Assembly (NCBI GenBank): GCA_023079485.1
Contig: CM041092.1
Location: 4,712,627-4,776,626 of the forward strand
Direction of reading: 5' to 3'
From: Archilochus colubris
Lineage: Eukaryota > Chordata > Aves > Apodiformes > Trochilidae
Length of the DNA stretch: 64,000 nucleotides
Position numbers and translations under genes: made by a program
Shown here: positions 49,871 through 62,205 of the stretch, piece after piece
Position numbering within the stretch: the first letter of the stretch is position 1
Layout: each line of letters begins with the position of its first letter
Notes under the pieces: generated by a model
Database searches by the model: none
What the model was told of the DNA's origin: nothing
Seen by the model: only the letters and a program-made list of their open reading frames with translations

Positions 49871-51362
49871 GCATTTTTTCACTCAGCCATGCCTGAGGAG
49901 GGAGCACAGCACAAGGGGCTTTGGAGGGGCTCATCAAACCTCTGGCAGGCAGAATGAGTTGATTTTTCAAAAAGCTTTGGTTTGAAGGATCTGCAGGTGT
50001 TTCTGCTGGGAACAGCCCAGTACACAGCATTATGGATGCAGGGGAAGGTTGTCCTGTCCCACTTTCAGGGGGGCTTTTGTTGGGCTCTGCATTAAACAGG
50101 ATTTCTCCCCATGGGCTCTGTAATCTGTAGATGGCACCAGTTCCCTCCAAGCTCTGCTTCTGGCCAGGTTTCCGTCAAGTCTCTGATTGCTGCTTAGGCT
50201 CATTCCCTAGAAAAAAGCATTTATGGAAATGCATTGAACCCCCGACACACGTTAGTTATGGAAAGATGAAGTAAAGAAATCAACAAAAAGAAATTATTTC
50301 CTTTCTTTTTCTTTATGATAGTGCTTTTTGGGGTTAAGGTGCATTCCAAAGGGGAGGGACAGCAGCTTCAACTTCAAATTGGTATTTGGACTTGATATCA
50401 GGGTTTTCTTTTAATCCTTCCTTAGCCTAGCATCTCCCTAAAACAGTCTTGTGAAAAAAGCAGACCAGGAAACAAAAAGGAGCTTATAACAGCAACTTAC
50501 AAGTTTTCTTGGAGGTTAATTAATTGCAGTTAATTGTGAAGTACTGTAGCAGTGAACAGTAGCTTTGAATTCAATAATGAAAACCAAAAGAAAAAGAAAG
50601 AAACAAGAGAAAACCCATATGGAGCAATCCTGAGCTTGCAGGTGTGGTTTTTTTCCTTTGCTCTTGGTGGGTTCAGTTTGCAAAATTAACTCGGGCAATT
50701 TACAAATATAATTACAGGGAATTCATTTAGGGCTGTGTGGTGTGGTGGAAAGAACAAAACATTTTCATTAGGAAAGTTGAGACCAGCAGTTCTGTAAAGG
50801 ACTGGGTGAGCAAGACCATACCCATGTGCTTCACCAAAACAAAATAAAAAAAAACAAAAAAACCCACAAAGGTGAATTAAAAATTTGAATTAGTTTTTTC
50901 CTCTGATTTAGGGAAATTTCTATTTAGAATAAAATTGATACTGAATCATTAGAATGATTAGAAAGAATGAAAGGGTCTTTTTTTTTGTTTGCCTTTACTT
51001 TAGAAGAATCTCTTCAGAAAATGAGCTGGTTGGTTTGGTTGGTTCCCCAGAAACCTGTGTGTCGTGGAGTACAGAAACTGGACTGGGAGAGTCACTGGGA
51101 GGGGCTGGGGTCACTTTTTCCAGTTCTCTTTCTCTTTCCAGTTCAATGCTCAACCAGAGGCTGTGGTGTTAAGGCAGCACTGAAGTAGCACTGAGGAATT
51201 CCAACCAAAAGTGTTGTATGTAAACTGTTACACATGTAAATGTGATGAGAAAGGTTTCTAACTGGGACAGCTCACCAGTTTATAAGGCAGGGGATGGAGT
51301 CAGTAGATTAAGTGATGTCTTTGAGGCCACAGTCAGTGGCAGAATTCAGAACAAACCCAGAA

Positions 51363-51453
51363 TCTTCTTTTTCTACCCTCTACTCTTTCTTTCTACCTCT
51401 TCTACTTTCTACTACCCTTCCCTCTAATCTCTTTCTCTTCCTCTTTCCTACCA
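51363..51453 (+). repeat. Polypyrimidine-rich tract
   Basis: About 90 bp consist almost only of C and T, broken by single A residues, with loosely repeated ctttctac and ctcttcct units. It could adopt unusual DNA structures, but no function is evident. Confidence 0.75.
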
Positions 51454-54400
51454 TGATCACAGTATTTGAGCTGGTGTTTTGGTTGCAACACCCTACCAGG
51501 TATCCTAAAAACCCATGTCCAGGATCATCATCACCTCAGTGTCCCACCTCTGGGCAGAGCATCACCTGGTGGGGATGGGTTTGGGGAGTTCACGGCTCAG
51601 CCTCAACATTTACCTTGGCCCAAACCGAGTCTCACCCTGCAGGGGAATTCACTCCTCTTGCTTTCTCATCTGCTGAACTAACAGGGTCAGATCAGTGGGG
51701 AAAGCAAAAATGACTTCCAGGTCTCCTGACTCCCTGAGAAAGCTGCTCTCCTTGTGTGATGTGGTCACAGCTCCCACCTCCATGGGTTTGTTTTACAGCC
51801 AGAGCTCTGAGTGTGCAGAGCAAGGTTACACACCAAGAAAAAAAAGATTACAGGAAGAGATACTTAGCTAGAAAAGCTCAAGCTGAAATAACAAGGTGCA
51901 GCTATGCTGGGAGATATGTGAGATATGGCTGGTAATGTTTGTTCCTAACAGACTCATCCTGTCATAATAAAGAATCCCTTGAGCCATCTCAAAGTCTTAT
52001 TTCAAAATTTATTATGCTATTTAGCATATACAAGGTTAAGAAAATCAGCACCACAGCCAGATGGCTGGGGAATTGTAGCATCATGTTGCTCTCTTCTCTG
52101 CTGCCAATAAATTTGGTGGCCAAGGCAGGTCACCAGATGCAAGATGCTGCCAACTGGGCCAGCTGTGGGAGTGAGATCCTGGTCTGCTGCCCATCCCTGG
52201 GGATGGCTCTGGGTTTTGGCTGGGTAGATCCAATCATAGCTGAAGTTACTGGAGCTAGAGCATGAGTGTAGCAGACATGGGATCAGAGGAATTGGCACTT
52301 TATCCACTCATCATAGAGAAGAAATTTTACCAGTGCTAGGAGGCTGTTACAAAATGAATTAGATAAGGAGGAGAAGTCATAATCAATTAAATCATGCCTT
52401 TTTTTCTCTTCTAAACAATGTGACACTGAGGCTATGCTTCACAGTTGGTAGGTTTGTATAGAAATTGGTGCTAATAGTTCAATTTTGTGTAATTACTGGG
52501 CTAGTAACGTTGAAAATGAAGAATCTGAGTAGAGGGAGGAGACGACAATACTTCTATAAATAGTTAATATCCAGGGGATGCAGATAGAGTAAAAAAATAT
52601 TTAGAGATTGAACTGGCAGCAAAGAACTTTCATGATGTTATTCCAGATGGATCTCTCTAATGGATCTCTGTCCATCACGAGACATCACCAGGAGCTGTAG
52701 CACATTGCTATCTCACTGGAGCTTTGTGACAATTCATGGCAGGAAAACACTTTGAAGCCCAGTTTGTGAAGTGCTCAGTGTTATTATGATGAGATGAGGA
52801 GAATCTCTTACCTGCAACATCAGCTTCTTCAGAGGGGGGAGGAAGCAGTGATCCATAAAACTTCTCTTCAGACTAGGATCAGCCTTAGCTCAACAAAACC
52901 CTGTTGAAGTGTGGACATCTCAGTTGGAAGGGATGAAATGGAGAGCTGTGCAAAAGGGAGAAATCACTCGACATTCTCCTTGATCACATCTGGCTGTGCC
53001 TGGGAGGAGAACATAATAATGCAAAGATATTTACAGGAGTAAGCCAAAAATAACTCCTCCCATTGCTCTGCCTGCACAAAGCCATCAGGAATGTACCCAG
53101 ACAGTTGTTGTTGCTGTCAGCCTTGCTTGGTGTTGTCATGCCAGTAAAAGAGGCTGCCAAGTAGCTGACTGTGGCAATGTGATCCCTGCTTGCAAAATTT
53201 GTAAAGCACTTCAGCATCTTTCAAAAGGGAATGAAGAATTGTGATAAACTGTCACCTGGTAATGATGAACACCCACTAGGCCACCTTCAGGATCATGTAA
53301 TAAAAAAAAAAAAAGAAAAAGAAAAAGGAATAAAGTCATGTTTTCAGGCCAAAGCTTATTGCAGAGTAAAAGACTGGACAGAAATGGTTTGGGGACTGTT
53401 GGTAGCAGGATGGATGTGGATAAGCTTTAAACAGTAATGCTTGATTCTCATCAAGTCTTTGAAGAAGAACAGGAGGGAGGAATTTTGTATGTAAAAATGC
53501 TTTTATCTGTCAATAACCATGTTATGAAGCAGTGCAGAGACACACTAATATTCAGAGGTTATGCTTTCCTCTGCCAGGAATTTGAGCTTTCTGAATGTTG
53601 TTTCAGGGTCACACATCACTGTCACCCCTGTTATCAATCAGACCAGCAGCATCTCACTCCTCCTCACTCTGTCTGCCTGATTCTGCATCCCCATGCACAG
53701 AATCAACCTTTTTGGCTTTTACTTTAAGAATGGTTTTTTACTTGAAGGATACAGAGGTTCAAAAAATATATATAAGTCTTTGAATTCTTTGGATTTGCAA
53801 ATCTTTAAGTAATACGCTTTCTTTTTTTCCCAGAAACAGCTTCTTTTAAGTAAAAGTCTGGGGAATAAATACCAGTTCCTAAACTGGCTGTTATTAATTT
53901 GTTTTCCTTGTGGACCTGCAGCACCTTTCTGTGATTTACACCACTTGATGAATATTGGCACAGAAGTAATGACTGCCCATTGCTCCAGTGCCACCTGCAT
54001 TATCTGTTGCAAGCAATGCCTTCATTACTTCATAAAAATAAACTAATAGCATCTATTTTGTCCATTTGCAGAGCGACCTATAAATTGTACCATAAATTTC
54101 TTATCTTAAATAATCAAGTACTTCAAAGAATGAGTGTTCTGATTGGAATAGAATTTTTAGACTATTTGTACTCCCCGAAGGACATATTTCAGCCATTTTA
54201 CAGTAATAATTAATTGTGACATACTAATTCTAGAAGGTTAATAAGAACATAACAAGTATAATACTCCTGGAATTACAAGCTCTGGGTGAACATGACATGA
54301 TATGTTGGTATCTTTTATCTGCTGTGGCTGCTACTTGGGCTAAGGATGAATAAGGGCAAGTGACTATTTTCTCTGTCCTTTCCTGCTGTGTGTCTCTTTC

Positions 54401-56769
54401 TTCCCAAAGATATTTTTTCCATGTCACTGATGGACTCCTGTATGTGTTGTCCTACAAATCTCTATTTTATATATAGGAATACATATAGGAAATATATATA
54501 GGAGGAGCATCTTAATCTGAGTTGTTACCTTTAAAGGTTTCATCTGCTTAGTTCAGAGCCATCCATCTCCATGAGAGATGGCATTTTTTCTATTTCTAAC
54601 AGCACAGGGTTGCAGTAGTGTCCTAATTGCTTGTGTCAGGTTTTGCCATGCTGCCTGTGAGTCCCCCCATGCTCACTAAGTGATCCTTTCAGGAGAGCTG
54701 CAGTGCTGCTTGTTATTGATGTATTGTTTTTTCAGTATGCACTTTGGACATTTCAACATACTAGAAAGTAAAAGTGCCTACCACAGAAGTTCTTAAAAGT
54801 CAGATTTTGCCAACCACAGACTTGTCAAAGGCAAGAATATGAGGCTAATGAAGGAAGAGTAATGGTGTCTCCAATCTCACAGTGCTTTATATTAATTGCT
54901 CACAAATGCTGACTACTGGCAAGTCTTCCATAGTCGAATCATAATGGGCTTGAGAGAGGCCACACTTGCATTCCTGCAGTGTAGCAATTTTCTATAATGC
55001 AGTCCAAACAATTGCAGAGGACGTTTAAGGGTCTCTGCCTGCCCAAAGGTTTGGGGAATCTGCAGGAAGAGCAGCTTACACCTGGGGTAAGGAGAAGGAG
55101 GAGCAAGGGAGGTGTAGCTGTTACTCTGCTGATGTCCTTTGGTGGTCTTGAAAACCAAGAATGAGAAAGGATTGGTCCTGCACGAGGTCCAGGGCTTGGT
55201 TTTCTCCTTGCAGCAGGAATTGTTCAGACACCACCAGCACCTCAGACATCTCCCTCTTTTAGTACCTGGCATTCATTAACACCCATATGTGCAGGTTTTG
55301 GAAATGTGAATTTCCACATGGTAGGGTGGAAAAGTGTTAAATTCTTGGGGAGGTTTTAATATTTGAAACCATGAGCTGACAGTGTTCAGGTGAAGGAGAG
55401 GATAGGCTGATGGTTTCTGCCAGGCAAATACACTAAGGAAAACCAGCTATGACAGTATTGGCTTGCTGGTTTTGAGCCTTTAATCTGAGTGTTCATACAA
55501 TGACTTTAAAAGTTCCAATGGTTAAAACAAATATAATCTGTATTTGGCATTTTTTTTAGGGGCTCACTTCAAGACCATTTTTATTCCATTAAAGCTAAGT
55601 CCTGTGTTACCTTTATACAAACAAGATCATACAAATAATTCAGTATCAAGTTAAAAAACAATAAACAAAACTTAATAATAACAATAAAACAATTGTATAA
55701 AATGTGAATACATGTTACCTGGTGTGTTACACACTCTTAAATTGGCTCTTACCACATTCTCAGGTGAACTCTGCAGAGATGCAGGATACAGAAAAAACAG
55801 GTCCAATATCCCAGCCCTTCTGGTGGCTGTTAAGGGAATTTGTCTCAGTTTACCAGCACAGTCATAAATGATACTCACACAAAATGTATTGGTTTGAAAA
55901 CCAGAGGTGATGAATGAAGTTAAATTCTGGACTTTACTTACTCAAAATATATTGTCTGTCTTTTTCAGAAGAAAAAGTAAAACCTTATCTAGTGAGATAA
56001 ATTAAAAAATGTTGGGAGGTGAGGGGTGGAAAGTCTTTCCTAGCACAGGCATCTGTAAGAGCAATATTTTGGCTCCACTTGACTCCTTTTATAAGCTACT
56101 TTCCAACTATGTTTTTTTTTTTTTCCAACTAACTTTTTCAATGGTCTTCATTAAACTGGGATGTTTTATCTTATTTTGTACATCACAGCCTACTTTTATT
56201 CTTTCTTGCTCTTTTGTCCTGAAACCTATGTTCTTCTACCTATATAAATGAAGCAAATGTGCAGAAATGGAAAGGACAGAATAGTGTGGCACGTTCTAAT
56301 GTGTCTCTTTTGCCTTCTTGACTTTTTCCCAGCTCAGAATGTTTTAACATTTTGTCTGTAGATGTATTTTTGCAGTGTTTTTGTATATAAAGCCTCACGA
56401 GTTTTTCAAGAGCTACTAATGGAGAAGGTAAAATTAAAACAGTAACCATTAGGACTTTGGGGAATGTTCTCTTTATGAAACAAGTTTCCGTTTGTTCACT
56501 GGGAAGTGTTAGGACATTTTGTATGTTTCAAAAAGCTGGTATTTACTTGTAACCCTTCACTGTGGAAATGAAAATGAATGAGCAATCATAGCTTTTAATT
56601 AAAAGGCATGGGCAAAAATATCAGGAAAAATGAGGTTTTAAGAAACAGAAGTCCATACTCCTGCATGTGTGGTTAGCAGTGGAAAACAAAAGGAGAAATT
56701 CCTTATGACAAGATATTACATTAAAACCTTGCTTCTCCCTTAGGTGTCAGCTCCCCGTAAGTGAGTGGG

Positions 56770-57357
56770 TTAGCTACAGAAAGGCTCACTGTGGTTTTGG
56801 GGTGCCAGCACTGGGAGGCTGAGGTGGTCCCAATGGATCCCACTACAAGTTGTTGTGGCATCTGCTGTGATGTCCCCAGTGCATCTCAGTGAAAGTTGGA
56901 CAGGGGGCTGCTTGGGCTGAAGCTGAGCCCTCCTTTGGCAAACATCGTCTGCTGCCAAAGTCTTCTTGTGCAATGCAGGTGTTGAATAACTCTGCCCCAA
57001 GGCTTTGGGAAGATGTAGAGGCTTGTGCAGCACAGCTCCTGGCAGGCTTTGACTCCTAAAAATCCCTCGTCTGACATGGGAAGAGGTCTCAGTCAGCTCC
57101 TGCTCATCCCTGTGAGCAAGGTTGACATAGATGCAGGCTGAAGATTCAAGGCAAGGTTTCAGTCCCAACCCAAAGCACTCATTTTTGTGGCCAGGCCTGC
57201 ACCCTGTGCAGTGACAGAGGAGCTGTCTCTTTCTGGAGAACAGGGTGTTCATTAAAGACCTTAAAAGCATCCTGCAGACCGAGGCAGGCTGAATTGTGGC
57301 TCCTGCAGAACTGGCCAAAAGACAGATTGAAAGAGTCTTGTGCTTTGCACATTTCAC
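56770..57357 (-). other. Unrecognised 195-codon open frame (GC-richer patch)
   Basis: On the minus strand this frame starts from a GTG and ends at 56770. The frame in fact stays open upstream to a TGA at 57436-57438, so the stop-free span is about 220 codons. It is the longest non-repeat open frame in the window and lies in a locally GC-richer patch. The product is rich in Cys, His, Leu and Ser, and shows no signal peptide, membrane segment or domain that I recognise. No ATG is found at the start, and no clear splice acceptor or donor frames it, although caggtgaaat at its 5' side resembles a weak donor. A chance open frame is more likely than a gene; a retained exon or eroded retrocopy is possible. 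Confidence 0.12.
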
Positions 57358-60300
57358 CTGAAATTTCAGTGTCTCCAGAAGTAAGAGAAGCTTATTGCAG
57401 TAATTATTTTTTAAACATTGGAGGTTTGTTTTCTCTCAAAACATTTAAACATTTTTGTTAAAAGTTGCTAGAAGGTGTTTGTAAAGTTAATTTTGTTTAT
57501 ATTAACAGTAAATAAGCTCATGCAAACGAACTTTTAAGAGATCTCATCATTCTTAGAATGCTTTATGTTATTTTACCTACAAGAATCTAAGAGTAAGTGT
57601 TCCTTCCTTTCGTATTCAGACAGAAACAATGTAGGTTTCCATATTAGGCACAAAAATTCAAAATAGCAGAGTGATGGAGATAAGCTCATTCAACCCAACT
57701 AAAAAGTTGTCATTTTCAATAACTTTTCTTAATCTGCATGAAGGAAATTGTGTTGAAGTCTCAAAAAATTAAGTGAGATTACAGCTGCATAATGAAGCTG
57801 AGCTCTTTATGTCTGGTTATAGAGGAGCAGGACTTTAGAGTTTAGTAAATTCATAGTGGTTTAGAAATGTTATGGCAGAAAGAGGGCAATGCAGATACAA
57901 TAACAGAACTTTCCATCCTGTGACTTCATACTTCCTATGTGGAGATTATAAATTCTGGCACAATCCAAAGCAGAAAACATATCTATATTTTATTTCACAC
58001 TTATTAGAAGGATCAGGATGTCCTATTTTTTTAGATTTTGCTGGGGGACTTTGGTGAAGTTGCAGAGAAGTTAATTCCAAAATGATTTGTTCAGTCTTGT
58101 GCACATAACTACTCCTTTGCTTAGTGAGCAGCTGCATCCAGACTCACAGTGCCACAAGGACCATCCCCACTAAGAGGAACTGCAAAGTGGAGCTCAGGGC
58201 ATTTCCATGGCTCACATCAAGTTCCTTCACAAGTCCTGGAATCCTCTGCAATTTAACTTGGCTGCCTCCCACACCTGCTGCAGCATCATCGAGCTGCAGA
58301 CTGAAGTACTGTGCAGTGAAGCTCGTGCAGTTATTTCATCCTTTCTGGATCATAATTGGACTGGAAGATGTAAATAAAGAGAATAACTTTAATGAAGCTT
58401 TTCAACAACAGGCTTATACCTACGTTTGATTCTGGCAAGGTGTGCTCAGCCATGAGGGTCAATTCACCATGTTCATTTATTTGTTTCAATTTCTTTATGC
58501 ATAATCTTTTCAAAGTGATTTTTTTCCCCCTCTAAGGTTGCTGTATGAACGAGGGATTCAAAGTCATCAGGACAGAAAGTGGGAGATGACTTGGTGGATG
58601 ACATCAATAAGCAGTGGCTCTTTCACACAGAAAGGGGAAAATGAAAACAAAGGAAAACATCCTTTAAAGATGGTCCTTCTGCACCAAGTTCACTGGTGGT
58701 GTGATGCAAGGGATGATTTCTGAGATATATTCTGAGAACAGCAAGACCTTTGATACCAAACTTACAGAGGCTACGGTGATTTTAACAGCACAAGCATGGA
58801 GGAAGCCTTGTACTTGGGCTGCTCTGTGGGTTTTTTTAGTTAAGGATTCATTACACTAATAAGCAAAACAGATGCATGGGAAAAGGTCTCCTGTAATCAA
58901 TGTAGAAAGCTCTGTTATACATAACTTAGCAGAGCATTTGAAATGCTCTTTGACTTCCCCTATGTGGATGTTCAGCTGCTTAATGTTGGGCATTTGTACA
59001 CTCGCAAAACAAAGGGAGCTCTTCTCTTGTGCCTCTTGTCTTGGTATGGAGAGACATGCAGCATGACAGAAGGTTTCATATTTCTTCCTTTTCTCTTAGA
59101 TGAACTGTGATTATCACAACTTGGGGACTGCTCTGATTTGCATCGAGTGTCATCAGTCCCCACTGCTTCTGCTGAGTGGGCACCAGCAGCTCCATCCATC
59201 TCCATCCTTCTACAGGGATCAGACAGCAGCTCCCCTGTCCTCCCTCTGAGCAGAGGGAGCAACGGGTTGCCATAAGCATAAAGAGCACAGATGGTTTAGC
59301 TCTTCACATTCCAAGAACTTTTTTATTTTTAATTTCATTTGGGCTAATGACAGAAAAGACAATTAACCTTTCATCAGGAGAAGCGTTTCCCTAAAGAGCT
59401 GCAGTACAGATAAAAGTTCAGACAAGCAGGAAGAGGAAATCTGCCTCACTGCTTTCAGGCAGAAAAATGTGCATATTTGTGCTGTGTGCAACTGCAGTAT
59501 TTTTGCATGTACTCAAGCTTTGTGATTGACATAAGTTGGGAGAAAGTGTTGGGGTTTTTATTATTGCAAGGCACAGAGCATCTGCATGCAGCCTTTAGTA
59601 AGCAGGTGGTACTGTCTTCAGCTCTGTGTCAGCCATCCCTGGACCAAAATACTAAAGTGCAGCTTTGTTGAGATTCATTTCTCTTTCATTTTTTGCTTTG
59701 TGCAAGTTCAAGCAGTCTTTCCTTCTTCTCTGAAAAAAGATGCTTATAGGAAAACTGAACCTTCGCTGTGTTTTCTGCAGAGCTTAAAACAGTCTCCACA
59801 ACAAACTTCTTCAGCATTACCTTCCTGAAAGCCTGGAAACAAGTTGGCCCCAGGGCTGATAAATACAGTCTCACACTGTTCCTCCTGCCTGAACATTTCT
59901 CTGTATCTGTTCTTCTGACTAGTCTGTGGTGGAGCTGCTCTCAAGGATGACTTTTTCACATTAATTTTTTTTCTCACGTTAGCTGAACAAAGAAGAAACA
60001 GCATAGATGTTTAGGGAGTGAAGACTCAACTCCTAACAGGCACGTAACCAGCCAGAGGAAACCAGGAGAAGATATTCCTCATGCAAAGCACTCAGTCATG
60101 CTGGGTCTGACAGTCCTTTTCCTAAACCTTTGTGTCCTGGCCCATGGCATCCACAGAGCCCTCTGCTCCCAGCCCAGCCTTGGGCAGGCTTTGGTACCAA
60201 CCTCTCTGTTGTCCATCCCAACTAAGTGATATTTAAGCACATCAGAGTGAAAAAGTAGGGAAGCTGTAATAGATATGGATGCCAAGGAGGAGGAGATTAT

Positions 60301-60857
60301 TTAAGACATACATTTCTTGTGAGTGGAATTGGGCTCAGCCCTGTGTGATGCAGAGAAGGGCTGGTACTTGTGCCAAGCCCAACTCCCAGCTCCTGACTTG
60401 AGAAAAAGTTTTTGTCTAATGGGGAAAAAAGCTGAAGCAATCAGTGCTGCAAAGTGCTGACTGGAAGAATAAACATTAAAGAGATAAAGCAGACCAGAAG
60501 GCAAAAGCAATCAGATTTGTTAAAGAGAGCAGATTCTGATTTTATCTTATGGAAATAAATGCAATAAAAGCTTTCTAGCTGGAGTTGTATAGAGTTGCAA
60601 ATTTTTTTATGCAATATGAGAAAAAATGATGCTGGTGGTTGTTTTAATATTTTATGGAAATGCTTCAGCAAAAAAATTGAAGTAGTTTTTATTTGCAAAC
60701 AGAAGGTAAATGGGAGAAATGAAGCTTTTTGCTAAATATACTTTTTTCTATTAGATGTCTTCACCCAATGACTGGGTGGCTTTTGCGAATAGTTTTTAAA
60801 TACCATTTAAACATTGCAAACCAAGCCAGCTCTGAATGAGCTGAAAGTGTTTCCAGG

Positions 60858-60939
60858 ACTGAAAGTTTTAGGGGCTAGAGATGCTCACCTCCATTTCAAC
60901 TGAAAGTTTTAGGGGCTAGAGATGCTCACCTCAGTTTCA
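60858..60939 (+). repeat. 41-bp tandem duplication
   Basis: Two directly adjacent 41-bp units (60858-60898 and 60899-60939) differ at only two neighbouring positions (ca versus ag after cacctc). Each contains aaagttttaggggctagag. The high identity implies a recent duplication or conversion between units. Confidence 0.95.
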
Positions 60940-61777
60940 TTGCAGCACTGGACATTTTCAAAAAAGCCCTTCCCAGCAGTTCACAAGAAGAGCAGTGTCA
61001 GATGGATCGGGGATTTTGCGTGTTCTGGTGATTTCAGAGCTTCTCTGAGCAGGCTGAGCATGGACCATCCATCAGACCTAATGGCCAGACATCAAGGGAA
61101 GATGTCTCTAATGTAAAGCTTGTGCTATGAAAAAGCTGATGGTGAAGCTGCAGCACATACAGACATATATGTCTTTTTCTTTTGAAAAGTAAGGGAGCCA
61201 GCACAATGTGTTAAAGCAGTCATTTCCTTCAATAGGGGGGGGAAAAAAATTAACCCAACTAAAAATAGTCAGGGCATTTTGCCCTATGATCTCTCTTCAT
61301 CCTATGGATCAATACATCCTGAGCTTGCATCCCATACATAAACAGCTTTCCCGGGTGAGACGACCTTGCTGGGGAATAGATGGATCTTTAATCAACAGAC
61401 CTGTGGTACAGTTGTGTGGGTAGGGTGGAGGCTGATGGAGTTTATAAATAACTGAATTCAATTAAATTCAAAGCAAGATAAATCAGAACATATTTCTCCA
61501 AAACCTCAAGACGTAGCAGTCGTGGAGACATCTTAGTGCCATGGGAAAACCTTGTTGATAGTAGCAGCACATTAACAAGACCTGGCAGTTCTTCTGTTCA
61601 TTGACTATTGGGTTTTTGGCAGGGGAGGGATAAAAATACACCCTCCTTTCCTAATTTACCTTGGACAGATGGAAATCTGTCAGGCCAGGAGGAGTGCACA
61701 GCACGCAGGGATCGTGGTGAAATAAGAGGCTTAGAGCTGGCTGTGAAACGAGACACCACACTAAATACCTGTGTTAT

Positions 61778-61795
61778 TTTAAAGTGCACTTTAAA
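61778..61795 (+). repeat. 18-bp perfect palindrome
   Basis: The sequence tttaaagtgcactttaaa is its own reverse complement. It overlaps a direct repeat of tttaaagtgca. It could be a dimeric binding site or a chance event. Confidence 0.9.
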
Positions 61796-61862
61796 GTGCA
61801 AGAGAGATTTGCACACAATATCCTTAAAATTAATAATAATTGAGGATATAACTGTTTGGGGG

Positions 61863-61911
61863 TTTTTTCTTTTTTTTTTTTTTTCTTTTTTTTTTTTTGT
61901 GTGTGTGTGTG
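61863..61911 (+). repeat. T-rich tract with (GT)n tail
   Basis: T runs broken by single C residues lead directly into about 6.5 GT units (61899-61911). Confidence 0.88.
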
Positions 61912-62146
61912 AATTTAGGTTCTTTTAACAGTAAAGTGCTGGGGATGGTCTCCCAGGTGAACCACCAGAAGAACTGGGACCTGCCTGCATGGATTTACAC
62001 TTTGATTCTTTGGTCGATTGCTAGGAATACTGTAATTATTTTTAAAGTTAAGAAAGAATGATTTTATTTATTTTGAGGTTTTGTTACTTAACTGCAGGCT
62101 GGGCCCAAACTTTATTTTTTAAATTAAAAGAAAAAATTATTTCTGG

Positions 62147-62205
62147 TTTATTTTATTTTATTTTATTTTATTTTATTTTATTTTATTTTATTTTATTTTA
62201 TTTTA
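62147..62205 (+). repeat. (TTTTA)n microsatellite, 11 full units
   Basis: Eleven perfect TTTTA units (62151-62205) preceded by a partial TTTA. The open frame with repeated ILFYF residues across it is an artefact. Perfect pentanucleotide arrays of this length are often polymorphic. Confidence 0.97.

Larger units (their letters stand above)
49871..60857. other. Non-coding stretch, no gene confirmed
   Basis: Unique sequence with no recognisable repeats beyond simple ones. A pyrimidine tract lies at 51363-51453, a poly(A)-rich tract at about 53299-53330, and a degenerate three-unit atatagga array at 54471-54505. The only long open frame is the 195-codon one at 56770-57357 (minus), listed separately. 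Other frames (119 codons at 54913-55272, minus; 108 codons at 51939-52265, plus) show no recognisable domain. Confidence 0.5.

Noticed and set aside
51939..52265. 108-codon open frame in a GC-richer patch, considered as a processed pseudogene
   Set aside because: No similarity to a known protein, no poly(A) tail and no flanking direct repeats.
54913..55272. 119-codon Cys-rich open frame on the minus strand
   Set aside because: It begins with several Cys and Arg residues, but the spacing fits no zinc-binding or secreted Cys-rich family that I recognise.
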